Counted from the first letter of the stretch, positions 15,943-26,198 are shown. The stretch is DNA of 64,000 bases from Albidovulum sp. (GCA_020637635.1 JACKKB010000009.1:62001-126000); one strand, 5' to 3'. Translations and numbers: made by a program. The notes: generated from the sequence alone by a model not told the origin.

Positions 15943-16725
15943 TCAGCACTTCCAGGCGGGCGCGCGGCGCTCGAAGAACGCGGCGATCCCCTCGCCCGCC
16001 TCGGCGCCCTCCCATGCCGCCACGAGGGCCGCGATGCTGGCGTCGATCTCTTCCGGTCCGATCGGAGGCCCGAGCCGGCGGGCGAGCGCCTTGGCGGCGG
16101 CGACGGCGCCGGGCGCGGCCGCCAGATAGGGCGCGACCTCGGCCGCGACAGCCGCGTCAAGCTCCCCGGCCGGCACCGCGCGCGCCAGAAGCCCGAGCGT
16201 CACCGCCTCGGCGGCATCGAAGAGCCGCGCCGACATGAAGACCCGCCGCGCCATCGCCTCGCCCATCCGCGCCAGCACGTAGGGCCCGATGGTGGCCGGG
16301 ATGAGCCCGAGCCGGGTCTCGGTCAGCCCGAAGCGCGCCGTCTCGACGCCGATCGCGACATCGCAGACCGCCATCATGCCGATGCCGCCGCCGAAGGCGT
16401 TGCCCTGGATGCGGCCGATCAGCGGCTTCGGACAGGTGTTGAGCGCCTGCAGCATCATCGCGAGCCTGCGCGCCTCGCGCGCCCGCGCGGCCGCATCGGC
16501 GGCCATCTGATCCTTCATCCAGCCGAGATCGCCGCCGGCGCAGAAGCTCGCGCCGGCGCCGGTCAGAACGATCGCCCGCACCGCCGGATCGCGGCCGAGC
16601 CGACCTGCGGCCTCGGTCAGTTCGGCGATCATCACCGCCGAGAGCGCATTGTGCTTCTCTGGCCGCGCCAGCGTGAGCGTGGCGATGCCCCGGTCGTCGG
16701 TCACAAGTTCGATGGTTTCATGCAT
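15943..16725 (-). CDS. liuC: enoyl-CoA hydratase family, probable methylglutaconyl-CoA hydratase
   Basis: 260-aa crotonase-fold enzyme. Start at MHETIELV has a GAGGAG site. The oxyanion-hole segments are present: ASFCAGGDLGWMK (residues ~60-75) and GNAFGGGIGMMAV, with the catalytic Glu candidate in ETRLGLIPATIG. The DLGWMKDQM signature and the gene's place at the end of a leucine-catabolic operon (isovaleryl-CoA dehydrogenase, methylcrotonyl-CoA carboxylase, HMG-CoA lyase) point to hydration of 3-methylglutaconyl-CoA to HMG-CoA. A generic enoyl-CoA hydratase remains possible. It is separated from hmgL by about 600 bp. Confidence 0.88.
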   Translation of the reverse strand: MHETIELVTDDRGIATLTLARPEKHNALSAVMIAELTEAAGRLGRDPAVRAIVLTGAGASFCAGGDLGWMKDQMAADAAARAREARRLAMMLQALNTCPKPLIGRIQGNAFGGGIGMMAVCDVAIGVETARFGLTETRLGLIPATIGPYVLARMGEAMARRVFMSARLFDAAEAVTLGLLARAVPAGELDAAVAAEVAPYLAAAPGAVAAAKALARRLGPPIGPEEIDASIAALVAAWEGAEAGEGIAAFFERRAPAWKC

Positions 16726-17328
16726 AGCCGTCTCCTCACCTTCCTGCGGACAGGGCATGGCGGACCGGAACCAGCCGATCGTCGCCCCGGAACAGATCCC
16801 GGAACAGGTCCCGGAACAGATCATCGCCGATCGGACAGGTCCGCACCTCGGACACGCCCGATGGGTGCCCCCTCGACGGCATCGTCACCGGCCGCGGCGC
16901 CGTCCCGGTCGGGGACGGCGGCATCGGATCGCAACCCCGCCGGAAGCCCCTGTCCCGGCGCTTCCCCGCCTCCGACGATGGCGCGGAGAACCGACCGGGC
17001 CGCGCACCAGCACCGGGGCGGGCCCGGGAAGGACCGGCGGGCCCGGGCCATGGCGCTGAGGTCCGGCGATTGCGGTGGCGGCGGGGCGCCGGGCAGGGCG
17101 CAGACCGAGGCCCGGCGGCGGCCACGCCGTCGCGGCAGTGCGTGACATTCCGGCCAAGGCGTGCGGGCGCGGCAAGGGGAGAGGCGCCGCCATGGCCCAT
17201 GCGGATCAGGTCAGGGGAGTGGACGGGCCACCCGCCGAAGGTCAAGCCGCATGCCTCTTCCTGAGCAGGCAACCGCGTCGCGGCGAGGCCGGACCAACGG
17301 CTGCCGGGCCCGAGGATGGCGACGCAGC
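16726..17328. other. 603-bp gap without a supportable gene
   Basis: Between hmgL and the crotonase gene there is very GC-rich sequence. Open frames in several phases are low-complexity Pro/Arg/Ala-rich and have no ribosome-binding sites or recognisable domains. The only structure noted is a 12-bp tandem triplication at 16786-16821. It could be decayed coding sequence. Confidence 0.6.
16786..16821. repeat. 12-bp tandem triplication
   Basis: Three head-to-tail 12-bp units: CCCGGAACAGAT, CCCGGAACAGGT, CCCGGAACAGAT. They lie about 60 bp upstream of the crotonase start in the minus-strand sense, within the hmgL-liuC gap. No function is evident. Confidence 0.8.
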
Positions 17329-18172
<844 letters not shown>

Positions 18173-18180
<8 letters not shown>

Positions 18181-18823
18181 CGGGCATCTCGTAGAAATCC
18201 GCGCCGTAGATCGTGCTCGCCCCGCCGCGCGCCAGCGCCCGGCCGAAGGCCGGTCGTGCCGCGGCCCGGGCGCAATAGGCAGCGGTCGCCGGATAGTCCG
18301 CGCGCGCCAGGAAGCGGAAGATCGCATCGGTGTTGAACCCCATCATGCAATCGGCCGCCGAGAAGTCGCCCAGAAGCCAGTCGCGCTGCTCGAGCCGCGT
18401 CTCGAGCGCCTGCAGGCTGAGCGCGAGCCGGCGCGTGTCGAGCCGCGTCATCGCCACCGAACGGGCGCTTTCGGGGCGCAGGAAGATGTGATGGAAGTTC
18501 AGGTTCTGCAGGATCGTCGCCTGGGTCTCGGCATAGTGGAGCCATTCGAGGAAATCGGCGCGATCGGGCGCGCCCGGGGCCGGGGCGAGCCGGCCCCGGG
18601 TCTCGCAGAGATACTCGACGATGGCGCCGCTTTCGAAGATCGCCCGCCCGTCGATCTCGAGCGCCGGCACCCGCGCGCCGGGGCTGAGCGCGCGGAACTC
18701 GGCGCTGCGCAAGCCGCCATCGGTCAGCGACCAGAGGCGCAGCTCGACCGGCAGGCCAAGCTCCTCCAGAAGCCAGAGCACACGGAACGATCGCGACCCG
18801 GGAACGTGGTGAAGCCGGATCAT
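18173..18823 (-). CDS. glutathione S-transferase family protein
   Basis: 216 aa. N-terminal thioredoxin-like domain with GSRSFRVLWLLEELGLP (Ser/Arg in the usual activation site region), the cis-Pro segment ARVPALEIDGR and the glutathione-contacting ESGAIVEYL. The C-terminal half is the all-helical domain with LLGDFSAADCMMGF, the conserved N-capping Asp motif. It is embedded between mccA (ATGA overlap) and hmgL (8-base overlap) in the leucine operon, so it is co-translated with those genes. The substrate is unknown. Confidence 0.92.
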
Positions 18824-20757
18824 CCCCCCTCGTCCTCACCCTCCAGCCGCACCAGCGCGGCGCCTGCCTCGACCTGGGTTCCGGGGGCAACCAGCACTTC
18901 GGCCACCCTTCCGTCGCGCGCGGCGGTCAGGACATGTTCCATCTTCATCGCCTCGAGGACCGCCAGCCGGTCGCCGGATGTCACCGCCTGCCCTTCTGCC
19001 ACGAAGATCGCCTTCACGAGCCCCGGCATGGGCGACAGCGTCAGCCCGCCGCCCGCGGCCCCGGCACTCCGGGCCAGCGGATCGGGCAGCGTCAGATCGC
19101 AGGCCGCGCCCCGCCCGAAGACGCTGACGCGGCCGGCGCCGGTGACGATGCGGGCGCCCGAGGGCGCACCGTTCACCCACCAGGCCTCTCCGACGCGCCG
19201 GCAGTCCATCTGCGCCCCGTCCAGCGTCACGCGCACCCGGCCCGGTCCGGCCACCGCAAGCTCGACCACGCGGTCGCCAAGATCGACCTGCCGCGTCAGG
19301 CTCTGCCAGAGCGTGAAGCCCGCAAGCGCCCCGCCGCCCTCGCCCAGACCCGCCGCGGCGAGCGCGGCAAGGGCGCGTATCGCGCCATCCTCGGGCACGG
19401 CCGCCGTCAGTGCCGCGAGATCGCGGGCAATGAGCCCGGTATCGACATCGCCGCGCCGGAAGCCCTCGTGCCGCGCGAGCGCGCCGAGAAAACCGAGGTT
19501 GGTCACCGAGCCGGCGACCTCGGTCGCATCGAGCGCCGCGTCAAGCCGGTTCAGCGCGATGGCTCTCGTGGCGCCGTGAACGATGATCTTGGCGATCATC
19601 GGGTCGTACCAGGGACTGATCGTGTCGCCGGCGCGCACCCCGGTCTCGGCGCGCGCGCCCTCGGGAAAGCGCAGATGCGTGAGCGTGCCGGTGGCGGGCA
19701 GGAACCCCGCCGGCACGTCCTCGGCATAGAGCCGTGCCTCGAAGGCGTGGCCGGAAAGGGCGATCTCCTCCTGCGCTGCCGGCAGCGGTTCGCCGGCGGC
19801 GACGCGAAGCTGCCATTCGACAAGGTCGATGCCGGTCACCGCCTCGGTCACCGGATGTTCGACCTGCAGGCGGGTGTTCATCTCCATGAACCAGAAGCGG
19901 TCGGTCCGGAGCCCTTCGGAGGCATCGACGATGAACTCGATCGTGCCGGCACCGGCATAGCCGATCGCCTCGGCGGCGCGCACCGCCGCCTGGCCCATCG
20001 CGGCGCGCATCTCGGGCGTCATGCCCGGGGCCGGTGCCTCCTCGATGACTTTCTGGTGGCGCCGTTGCAGCGAGCAGTCGCGTTCGAAGAGATGCACCGC
20101 GCGGGTGCCGTCGCCGAAGACCTGCAGCTCGATATGGCGCGGCTTCCGGACGTATTTCTCGATCAGGACATCGGGGTTGCCGAAGGCGGTCCGGGCTTCG
20201 CCGCGGGCGCTTTCGAGCGCCGCGGCGAAATCGCCTGCGCGTTCGACGAGCCGCATGCCCTTGCCGCCGCCGCCCGCCACCGCCTTGATCAGGACCGGGT
20301 AGCCCACGGCCGCGGCCGCGTCCGCGAGGTGGGCGGGGTCCTGGTTCGCCCCGTGATAGCCCGGCACGACGGGCACGCCGGCCTTTTCCATGAGCGCCTT
20401 GGCGGCATCCTTCAGCCCCATGGCGCGGATGGCTTCGGCCGAGGGGCCGATGAAAGCGAGCCCCGCCGCCGCGACCGCCGCGACGAAATCGGGGTTCTCC
20501 GAGAGAAAGCCGTAGCCGGGATGGATCGCCTCGGCCCCGGTGGCCCGGGCCGCCGCGATGATCGCATCGCCGCGCAGATAGCTGTCTTTCGGCGCCGGGC
20601 CGCCGATGTGGACCGCCTCGTCGGCCATCTCGACATGGCGGGCGGTGGCGTCGGCATCGGAATAGACGGCGACCGACCGCACGCCGAGTTTCCGGGCGGT
20701 GTCGATCACCCGGCAGGCGATCTCGCCCCTGTTGGCGATCAGGATCTTCTGGAACAT
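18820..20757 (-). CDS. mccA: methylcrotonyl-CoA carboxylase, biotin-carboxylase/carrier subunit
   Basis: 645-aa alpha subunit. Start at MFQKILIANRGEIACRV, the canonical N-terminus of biotin carboxylases. ATP-grasp residues include GGGGKGMRLVE, and the site block EMNTRLQVEHPVTE follows. The C-terminal biotinyl domain carries the biotin-lysine motif EAMKMEH about 35 residues from the end. With MccB it carboxylates 3-methylcrotonyl-CoA. Naming as MCC rather than propionyl- or acetyl-CoA carboxylase rests on the neighbouring ivd, mccB and hmgL. Confidence 0.95.
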   Translation of the reverse strand: MFQKILIANRGEIACRVIDTARKLGVRSVAVYSDADATARHVEMADEAVHIGGPAPKDSYLRGDAIIAAARATGAEAIHPGYGFLSENPDFVAAVAAAGLAFIGPSAEAIRAMGLKDAAKALMEKAGVPVVPGYHGANQDPAHLADAAAAVGYPVLIKAVAGGGGKGMRLVERAGDFAAALESARGEARTAFGNPDVLIEKYVRKPRHIELQVFGDGTRAVHLFERDCSLQRRHQKVIEEAPAPGMTPEMRAAMGQAAVRAAEAIGYAGAGTIEFIVDASEGLRTDRFWFMEMNTRLQVEHPVTEAVTGIDLVEWQLRVAAGEPLPAAQEEIALSGHAFEARLYAEDVPAGFLPATGTLTHLRFPEGARAETGVRAGDTISPWYDPMIAKIIVHGATRAIALNRLDAALDATEVAGSVTNLGFLGALARHEGFRRGDVDTGLIARDLAALTAAVPEDGAIRALAALAAAGLGEGGGALAGFTLWQSLTRQVDLGDRVVELAVAGPGRVRVTLDGAQMDCRRVGEAWWVNGAPSGARIVTGAGRVSVFGRGAACDLTLPDPLARSAGAAGGGLTLSPMPGLVKAIFVAEGQAVTSGDRLAVLEAMKMEHVLTAARDGRVAEVLVAPGTQVEAGAALVRLEGEDEGG

Positions 20758-20886
20758 GCGACTATCCTCGTGGTTCGATCGCAAAGGCGGGGCCGTCGTT
20801 CACCCGCGGCCTGCCGATGGCGCCGGGCGGCGAGGCCCCGAATGGGTATTTGGGCAACGAAGAAGCGCGGGGAGAAGGACAGAGCG

Positions 20887-21354
20887 TCATGCGCACCACC
20901 CTTCCCGCCGGCCGCCGGCGTAGGGCCTGGCGAGGCCGCGGGCGGTCAGGTCGCCGGCCACGTCCAGCCCGTCGATGCGCAGCGAGACGAGCCGGCGGCC
21001 GTAGCGGTCGCTGGCGGGGCCGGTCTCGGGTGCGGCCACCGCGTAGTGCCGGGCCGCGAGCAGCCGCCCCTCGAGCCAGGCCATGGCAGCGATCCCGCGC
21101 GCGAATTCCGCGAGACAGGCGGGCGAGAAGATCTCGGGCGTGTCGAAGCCGAGAAGCCGCGCCCGCCGGATGCCCTCGCCGGGGCAGAGCAGCTTCACCG
21201 TGTCGCCGTCGACCACGAGGAGCACTGCGCAGCCCAGGTGTGGCTTCAAGAGCCCGTTGGCCGCCGTCGCCGCCGGCATCACCATGGCGAGCCCGATGCA
21301 GAGCCAGAGCGCGAGGCGCAGGAGCCGTTCGGGAGGAGAGGATCGCCGGGCCAT
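20887..21354 (-). CDS. thermonuclease (SNase-like) family protein
   Basis: 155 aa. A basic N-terminus and a hydrophobic segment (LALWLCIGLAMVMPAATAA) give a signal peptide or anchor, so it is exported. The SNase fold is visible: VVDGDTVKLLCPGEGIRRARLLGFDTPE (binding Asp and catalytic Arg region) and later SDRYGRRLVSLRIDG. It begins 2 bases after the mccB stop, so it is likely co-transcribed. A nuclease in a leucine-catabolic operon is odd; nuclease activity itself is unproven. A 129-bp gap separates it from mccA. Confidence 0.9.
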   Translation of the reverse strand: MARRSSPPERLLRLALWLCIGLAMVMPAATAANGLLKPHLGCAVLLVVDGDTVKLLCPGEGIRRARLLGFDTPEIFSPACLAEFARGIAAMAWLEGRLLAARHYAVAAPETGPASDRYGRRLVSLRIDGLDVAGDLTARGLARPYAGGRREGWCA

Positions 21355-21356
21355 CG

Positions 21357-22961
21357 TCACATCCGGAAGACGCCGAAGCGCGTGGGTTCGATGGGCGCGT
21401 TCAGCGCCGCCGAGAGCGAGAGCGCGAGGACTTCGCGCGACTTCCGCGGGTCGATGATGCCATCGTCCCAGAGCCGGGCGGACGCATAGAGGGGGTGCGA
21501 CTGTGCCTCGAACATCTCGATCGTGGGGCGCTTGAATTCGGCCTCCTCCTCGGCCGACCAGGTGCCGCCCGCGCGTTCGATCCCGTCGCGTTTGACGGTG
21601 GCAAGCACGCCCGCCGCCTGTTCGCCGCCCATCACCGAGATGCGGGAATTGGGCCAGGTCCAGAGGAAGCGCGGGGAATAGGCCCGCCCCGCCATGCCGT
21701 AGTTGCCCGCGCCGAAGGAGCCGCCGACCAGCATGGTGATCTTCGGCACCGATGTCGTGGCGACCGCCGTGACCATCTTGGCGCCATGTCGGGCGATGCC
21801 TTCGTTCTCGTACTTCCGTCCGACCATGAAGCCGGTGATGTTCTGGAGAAACACAAGCGGGATGGCCCGCTGGCTGCACAGTTCAATGAAATGCGCGCCC
21901 TTGACCGCGCTTTCGGAGAAGAGGACGCCGTTGTTGGCGACGATGCCGACCGGGCAGCCCATGATGTGGGCAAAGCCCGTGACCAGCGTGTCGCCGAAGC
22001 GGGCCTTGAACTCGTCGAAGCGTGATCCGTCGACGATCCGGGCGATGACCTCGCGGATGTCGTAAGGCGTGCGCAGGTCGCCCGGAACCACGCCGAGGAT
22101 TTCCTCGGGGTCGTAGGCGGGGTCTTCGGGGCTTTGCCATGCGACGGTTTCGGGCCTGCGGCGGTTGAGATGGCCGAGCGCGCGGCGGGCGAGTGCCAGC
22201 GCATGGGCGTCATCCTCGGCCAGATAGTCGGCGACGCCGGAAAGCCGCGTGTGCACGTCGCCGCCGCCCAGATCCTCGGCGCTGACGACCTCGCCCGTCG
22301 CGGCCTTCACCAGCGGCGGGCCGGCAAGGAAGATCGTGCCCTGATCCTTCACGATGATGGAAATATCAGACATTGCAGGGACATAGGCCCCGCCTGCCGT
22401 GCACGACCCCATGACGACGGCGATCTGGGGGATGCCCTTGGCCGACATCTGCGCCTGATTGAAGAAGATGCGGCCGAAATGGTCGCGGTCGGGGAAGACC
22501 TCGTCCTGGTTGGGAAGGTTGGCGCCGCCGCTGTCCACGAGATAGACGCATGGCAGGCGGTTTTCCCCGGCGATCTCCTGCGCGCGGAGGTGCTTCTTTA
22601 CCGTCATCGGATAGTAGGTGCCGCCCTTCACGGTGGCGTCGTTGGCGACGACCATCACCTCCTGGCCGTGCACCCGTCCGATCCCGGCGATGAGGCCGGC
22701 GGCGGGGGCATCGCCGTCATAAAGCCCATGCGCCGCGGTGGCGCCGATCTCGAGAAAGGGAGAGCCCGCATCGAGCAGGTTCGCCACCCGTTCGCGCGGC
22801 GGCATCTTGCCGCGTGCGACATGGCGGGCGAGGGATTTCTCGCCGCCCCCGGCGGCGGCGCTTCGGGCAGCCTCGGCTACGGTCGCCAGCATCGCCTCAT
22901 GCGCAGCGCGATTGGCGCGGAACGTGTCGGAGGCGGGGAGGACGGAGGAGGTCAGGCGCAT
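21357..22961 (-). CDS. mccB: methylcrotonyl-CoA carboxylase, carboxyltransferase subunit
   Basis: 534-aa carboxyltransferase beta subunit. Crotonase-superfamily carboxyltransferase blocks are clear: ARGKMPPRERVANLLDAGSP near the N-terminus, VVANDATVKGGTYYPMTVKK, VYLVDSGGANLPNQDEVFPD, GSCTAGGAYVPAMSD and, in the C-terminal half, FLQNITGFMVG and GSFGAGNYGMAGRAY. The combination of NDATVKGGTYYP with IVD and HMG-CoA lyase neighbours supports methylcrotonyl-CoA as substrate. Confidence 0.96.
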   Translation of the reverse strand: MRLTSSVLPASDTFRANRAAHEAMLATVAEAARSAAAGGGEKSLARHVARGKMPPRERVANLLDAGSPFLEIGATAAHGLYDGDAPAAGLIAGIGRVHGQEVMVVANDATVKGGTYYPMTVKKHLRAQEIAGENRLPCVYLVDSGGANLPNQDEVFPDRDHFGRIFFNQAQMSAKGIPQIAVVMGSCTAGGAYVPAMSDISIIVKDQGTIFLAGPPLVKAATGEVVSAEDLGGGDVHTRLSGVADYLAEDDAHALALARRALGHLNRRRPETVAWQSPEDPAYDPEEILGVVPGDLRTPYDIREVIARIVDGSRFDEFKARFGDTLVTGFAHIMGCPVGIVANNGVLFSESAVKGAHFIELCSQRAIPLVFLQNITGFMVGRKYENEGIARHGAKMVTAVATTSVPKITMLVGGSFGAGNYGMAGRAYSPRFLWTWPNSRISVMGGEQAAGVLATVKRDGIERAGGTWSAEEEAEFKRPTIEMFEAQSHPLYASARLWDDGIIDPRKSREVLALSLSAALNAPIEPTRFGVFRM

Positions 22962-23000
22962 GGTCCGAATCCGATACCTGTGTCGTTTGCGCGGAGGGCG

Positions 23001-23048
23001 GCGCCCGGCCCGTGGGGTGGGCGAGAAGCGCCCGCCCCGGGGGGGCGG
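23001..23048 (+). repeat. dispersed intergenic repeat, copy B
   Basis: Starts GCGCCCGGCCCG and ends with a G-rich tract; aligned with the reverse complement of 3365-3410 it differs by a handful of substitutions and single-base gaps. It lies in the 139-bp gap between mccB and the LprI-like gene and is followed by another GC-rich inverted repeat (CCCGGGG / CCCCCGGG). Confidence 0.6.
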
Positions 23049-23100
23049 GTCGGGCGCTGCCCGGGGTTCCCCCGGGCTGGGGCGACTGAGCCGGCAAGCT

Positions 23101-23685
23101 TCATTGCGGTGGCCAGAACAGGTCGCGCATCTGGATTGCGCGATCTGCTGTCATGTTCAGGTTGCAAATGGGCGCCCTGACATTCTTAATCGAACCGCCT
23201 TGGTTGAGCGCGTAGACCAAGTCGCATTGCGCCTCCCGGTAGATTTTCCACGCCTCATGGGCGGCATTCAATGCCTCTGCCTCAGATAGACGCCCGTTTC
23301 CAGCGACGTTCCTGCCAGCCGTCACCAGCAGGCTGTGCTGTTCATCATAGCCAGCCTCGACGATCTCGTCCCGGACGACAGCCTCCGTCATCCGACAATC
23401 CACGATATCGAGCGTCGTCTGATGGCGCGGGGGCGTCGTCTCACAAACCTCGGCGGCCCGACCCACACAGGGGGGATGCGCCACGCCGACGGGCATTTGT
23501 GAAAGGCAGGCCTCCACCATAGCGCGATCCACTTCGCCCCAATCGTGCTTCGTCCAGTCCCATGCCCCCGCGCTCGACGGCATGCAGAAGGCCAGCGTCG
23601 CGACAAGGCTGACAGCGGAAGTGCGGCGGTCTTGATAGGTGGCCGGGGCATCTGCGGACACAGTGGGGGGTCGGTGCGATCTCAC
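23101..23685 (-). CDS. secreted DUF1311/LprI-like protein
   Basis: About 194 aa from a GTG that overlaps the ivd stop; no better start is visible. A hydrophobic segment (SAVSLVATLAFCMPSSAGAW) is a likely signal peptide. The C-terminal ~60 residues fit the LprI/DUF1311 pattern: HEAWKIYREAQCDLVYAL, then C and TADRAIQMRDLF. In Mycobacterium, LprI is a lysozyme inhibitor; that role is not shown here. At least six cysteines in the mature part suggest disulfides. Base composition looks less GC-rich than its operon neighbours, which may mean later acquisition. Confidence 0.75.
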   Translation of the reverse strand: MRSHRPPTVSADAPATYQDRRTSAVSLVATLAFCMPSSAGAWDWTKHDWGEVDRAMVEACLSQMPVGVAHPPCVGRAAEVCETTPPRHQTTLDIVDCRMTEAVVRDEIVEAGYDEQHSLLVTAGRNVAGNGRLSEAEALNAAHEAWKIYREAQCDLVYALNQGGSIKNVRAPICNLNMTADRAIQMRDLFWPPQ

Positions 23686-24845
23686 CCCATCGCCCCCATC
23701 AGTTCCCGCCCGATCAGCATCCGGCGGATCTCGCTCGTCCCCGCGCCGATCTCCATCAGTTTCGCGTCGCGGAAGATGCGGGCGACGGGGGTTTCGTTCA
23801 TGAAACCCATGCCGCCCATCGCCTGAACCGCCTGGTGCGCGACCACCATCGCCTCTTCGGAGGCATAGAGCACGCAGGCGGCGGCATCCTGGCGCGTGAC
23901 CTCGCCGCGGTCGCAGGCGCGGGCGACCTCGTAGACATAGGCGCGGGCGGAGTTCATCTTGGTATACATGTCGGCGATCTTGCCCTGCATGAGCTGGAAC
24001 GATCCGATCGGCTGACCGAACTGCTTGCGCTGCGCGAGGTAGGGCATCACCTCATCCATGCAGGCGGCCATGATGCCGGTGCCGATGCCGGAGAGGACGA
24101 CCCGCTCGTAATCGAGCCCGGACATCAGGACGCGGACCCCCTTGCCCTCCTGCCCCAGGACGTTCTCGAACGGCACCTCGACATCCTCGAAGACGAGCTC
24201 GGCCGTGTTCGACCCGCGCATCCCCAACTTGTCGAAATGCTTGGAGGTGGAGAAGCCCTTCATGGTCTTTTCGACGATGAAGGCGGTGATGCCCTTCGAT
24301 CCTGCCTCCGGATCGGTCTTGGCATAGACGACGAGCGTATCGGCATCCGGGCCGTTGGTGATCCAGAACTTGGTGCCGTTGAGGACATAGTAGCCGTTGC
24401 GCCTTTCGGCCTTGAGCTTCATCGACACCACGTCGGACCCCGCCCCCGCCTCGGACATGGCCAGCGCGCCGACATGGGCGCCGGAAATCAGGCCGGGGAG
24501 GTATTTCCGCTTCTGCTCCTCGCTGCCGTTCAGCTTGATCTGGTTGACGCAGAGGTTCGAATGCGCCCCGTAGGACAACGACACCGAGGCCGAGGCCCGC
24601 GCGATCTCCTCGGTCGCGATGACATGGGCGAGATAGCTCATGCCGGCGCCGCCGTATTGCTCGGGCACGGTGATGCCGAGAAGCCCCAGATCACCCATCT
24701 CGCGCCAGAGCGCGGAGGGAAATGCGTTCGTGCGGTCGATCTCGGCCGCGATCGGTTTCACCCGATCCTGCGCCCAGCGGTGCACCATGTCGCGCAGCGC
24801 CTCGATCTCTTCACCAAGGTGGAACGTCATCGAGGCGGTGAACAT
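23682..24845 (-). CDS. ivd: isovaleryl-CoA dehydrogenase
   Basis: 387-aa acyl-CoA dehydrogenase that oxidises isovaleryl-CoA to 3-methylcrotonyl-CoA; first gene of the leucine operon. The ATG of MFTASMTFHLGEE has a GGGAGGGGAG ribosome-binding region. Motifs: MSEAGAGSDVVSMK (flavin and substrate site), FWITNGPDADTLVVYAKTD, and the family C-terminal QAMGGMGFMNETPVARIFRD then GTSEIRRMLIGREL. GLDYERVVLSG carries the catalytic Glu at the position special to isovaleryl-CoA dehydrogenases. Confidence 0.95.
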   Translation of the reverse strand: MFTASMTFHLGEEIEALRDMVHRWAQDRVKPIAAEIDRTNAFPSALWREMGDLGLLGITVPEQYGGAGMSYLAHVIATEEIARASASVSLSYGAHSNLCVNQIKLNGSEEQKRKYLPGLISGAHVGALAMSEAGAGSDVVSMKLKAERRNGYYVLNGTKFWITNGPDADTLVVYAKTDPEAGSKGITAFIVEKTMKGFSTSKHFDKLGMRGSNTAELVFEDVEVPFENVLGQEGKGVRVLMSGLDYERVVLSGIGTGIMAACMDEVMPYLAQRKQFGQPIGSFQLMQGKIADMYTKMNSARAYVYEVARACDRGEVTRQDAAACVLYASEEAMVVAHQAVQAMGGMGFMNETPVARIFRDAKLMEIGAGTSEIRRMLIGRELMGAMG

Positions 24846-24865
24846 GATCTCCCCTCCCAAGGAAA

Positions 24866-24879
24866 TGAACGTGTGTTCA
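24866..24879. promoter_or_regulatory. candidate operator upstream of ivd
   Basis: TGAAC GTGT GTTCA is a perfect 5-bp inverted repeat with a 4-base spacer, 21 bases upstream of the ivd start codon in the 96-bp gap at the head of the leucine operon. Such sites are typical of TetR-family operators. No regulator gene is adjacent. Confidence 0.4.
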
Positions 24880-24941
24880 ATTCATGCCCGAAACCGGGCT
24901 GTGCGTCAATGGGCGGGCGCCGTCTGCGCGGCGCCGCCCCC

Positions 24942-26198
24942 TCAGTCTGCCGCCGGCGGCACGAACTCGGCGACATCGGCTTCATCCGCCTGGTGGACGG
25001 CGCCGATCTCGGCACGCAGGATGCGCGCGACCTGCGCCGCGTCCTGCCGGCTGAAGGTCAAGGGCAGGCGCATGTCGATCAGTTCCGCCATCACCCGGTC
25101 GGTGCGCGGCAGTGCCTGCGCCGGGGCGTAGCGCCAGGAGCGGTGGGTCGAGGTGAAGCCCTGCGGCTCGGGCGCGCCGAACCACTTCAGCTCCACCCCG
25201 CGCACCGCCGCCCGTGCGAGAAACGCGCCGACCTTCGCCGCGGTCCACCCCGGCAGCCGGAACTGGAACGACGAGGCGACGAAGCCCTCGGCCGCGGGGC
25301 GCGCGATGAGCGCGATCCCCGGGGTTCCGGCAAGGCCCTCCTCGACGATCCGGTAAAGCGCATTCCAGCGCCCGCATTGCCGCGGCAGATCGGCCAGCTG
25401 CGGCCGCAGGATCGCGGCGCGCAGGTTGTCCATCCGGCCGGAGACATTGGGGGTGACGTATTTCGCCTCGGCGAAGGCTTCGGGCGGCGGCGCGGCGCGA
25501 TGGCGCGGGTAAAGCATGTAGCTTCCCGAGAGCAGGATCGCGCGCGCCATGAGCGCCGGATCGTCCGAGACGACAAGACCGCCCTCGCCCGAATTCATGT
25601 GCTTGTAGGTCTGCGTCGAATAGCAGCCCATTGCGCCCCAGCGCCCGGAGTGTCGGCCGGCCCAATGCGCCCCCATCGTATGGGCGCAATCCTCGATGAC
25701 CGGCAGACCGGCGGCATCGCAAAGCGCCATCAGCCGCGCCATGTCGCAGATATGGCCGCGCATGTGGCTGAGCAGAAGCGCCCGCGCCCCGGGTGCCCTG
25801 GCCGCGAGATCGTCGAGATCGATGGTCAGGTCCGCGGTCGTCTCGACGAAGACCGGGATCGCCCCGAGCGCCGCGATCGCCCCCGGCACCGGGGCGAGCG
25901 TGAAGGCATTGGTAAGAACGCGGTCGCCGGGCCCGACACCGAGCGCCCGCAGCGCCGCGCCAAGCGCATAGCCGCCCGAGGCCACCGCCAGGCAGTAGCG
26001 CGCGCCGGTGAAGGCCGCGAATTCCTCTTCCAGAAGCGCTGTCTCGGCGATCTCGCCCGCCGCGGTGTTGTAGCGGTGGAGCCGGCCGTGGCGCAGCACC
26101 GCGAGCGCGGCTTCGATCGCCGCCTCGGGGATCGGCTCCTGCTGGGTGAAGCTGCCGGTGAAGACCTCGGCACCGGCGTCGGGATCGGCCCCGCTCAT
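24942..26198 (-). CDS. DegT/DnrJ/EryC1-family aminotransferase
   Basis: 418-aa PLP-dependent enzyme of the sugar-aminotransferase type. Start at MSGADPDAGAEVF, overlapping the gph stop (ATGA). Features: CLAVASGGYALGAALRAL (PLP phosphate site), VIEDCAHTMGAHW (the Asp that contacts the PLP ring) and YSTQTYKHMNSGEGGLVVSD, where the Lys is the expected Schiff-base residue. PNVSGRMDNLRAAILRPQL matches the family. The substrate is unknown; with only a phosphatase as operon partner the context does not name a pathway. Confidence 0.9.
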   Translation of the reverse strand: MSGADPDAGAEVFTGSFTQQEPIPEAAIEAALAVLRHGRLHRYNTAAGEIAETALLEEEFAAFTGARYCLAVASGGYALGAALRALGVGPGDRVLTNAFTLAPVPGAIAALGAIPVFVETTADLTIDLDDLAARAPGARALLLSHMRGHICDMARLMALCDAAGLPVIEDCAHTMGAHWAGRHSGRWGAMGCYSTQTYKHMNSGEGGLVVSDDPALMARAILLSGSYMLYPRHRAAPPPEAFAEAKYVTPNVSGRMDNLRAAILRPQLADLPRQCGRWNALYRIVEEGLAGTPGIALIARPAAEGFVASSFQFRLPGWTAAKVGAFLARAAVRGVELKWFGAPEPQGFTSTHRSWRYAPAQALPRTDRVMAELIDMRLPLTFSRQDAAQVARILRAEIGAVHQADEADVAEFVPPAAD

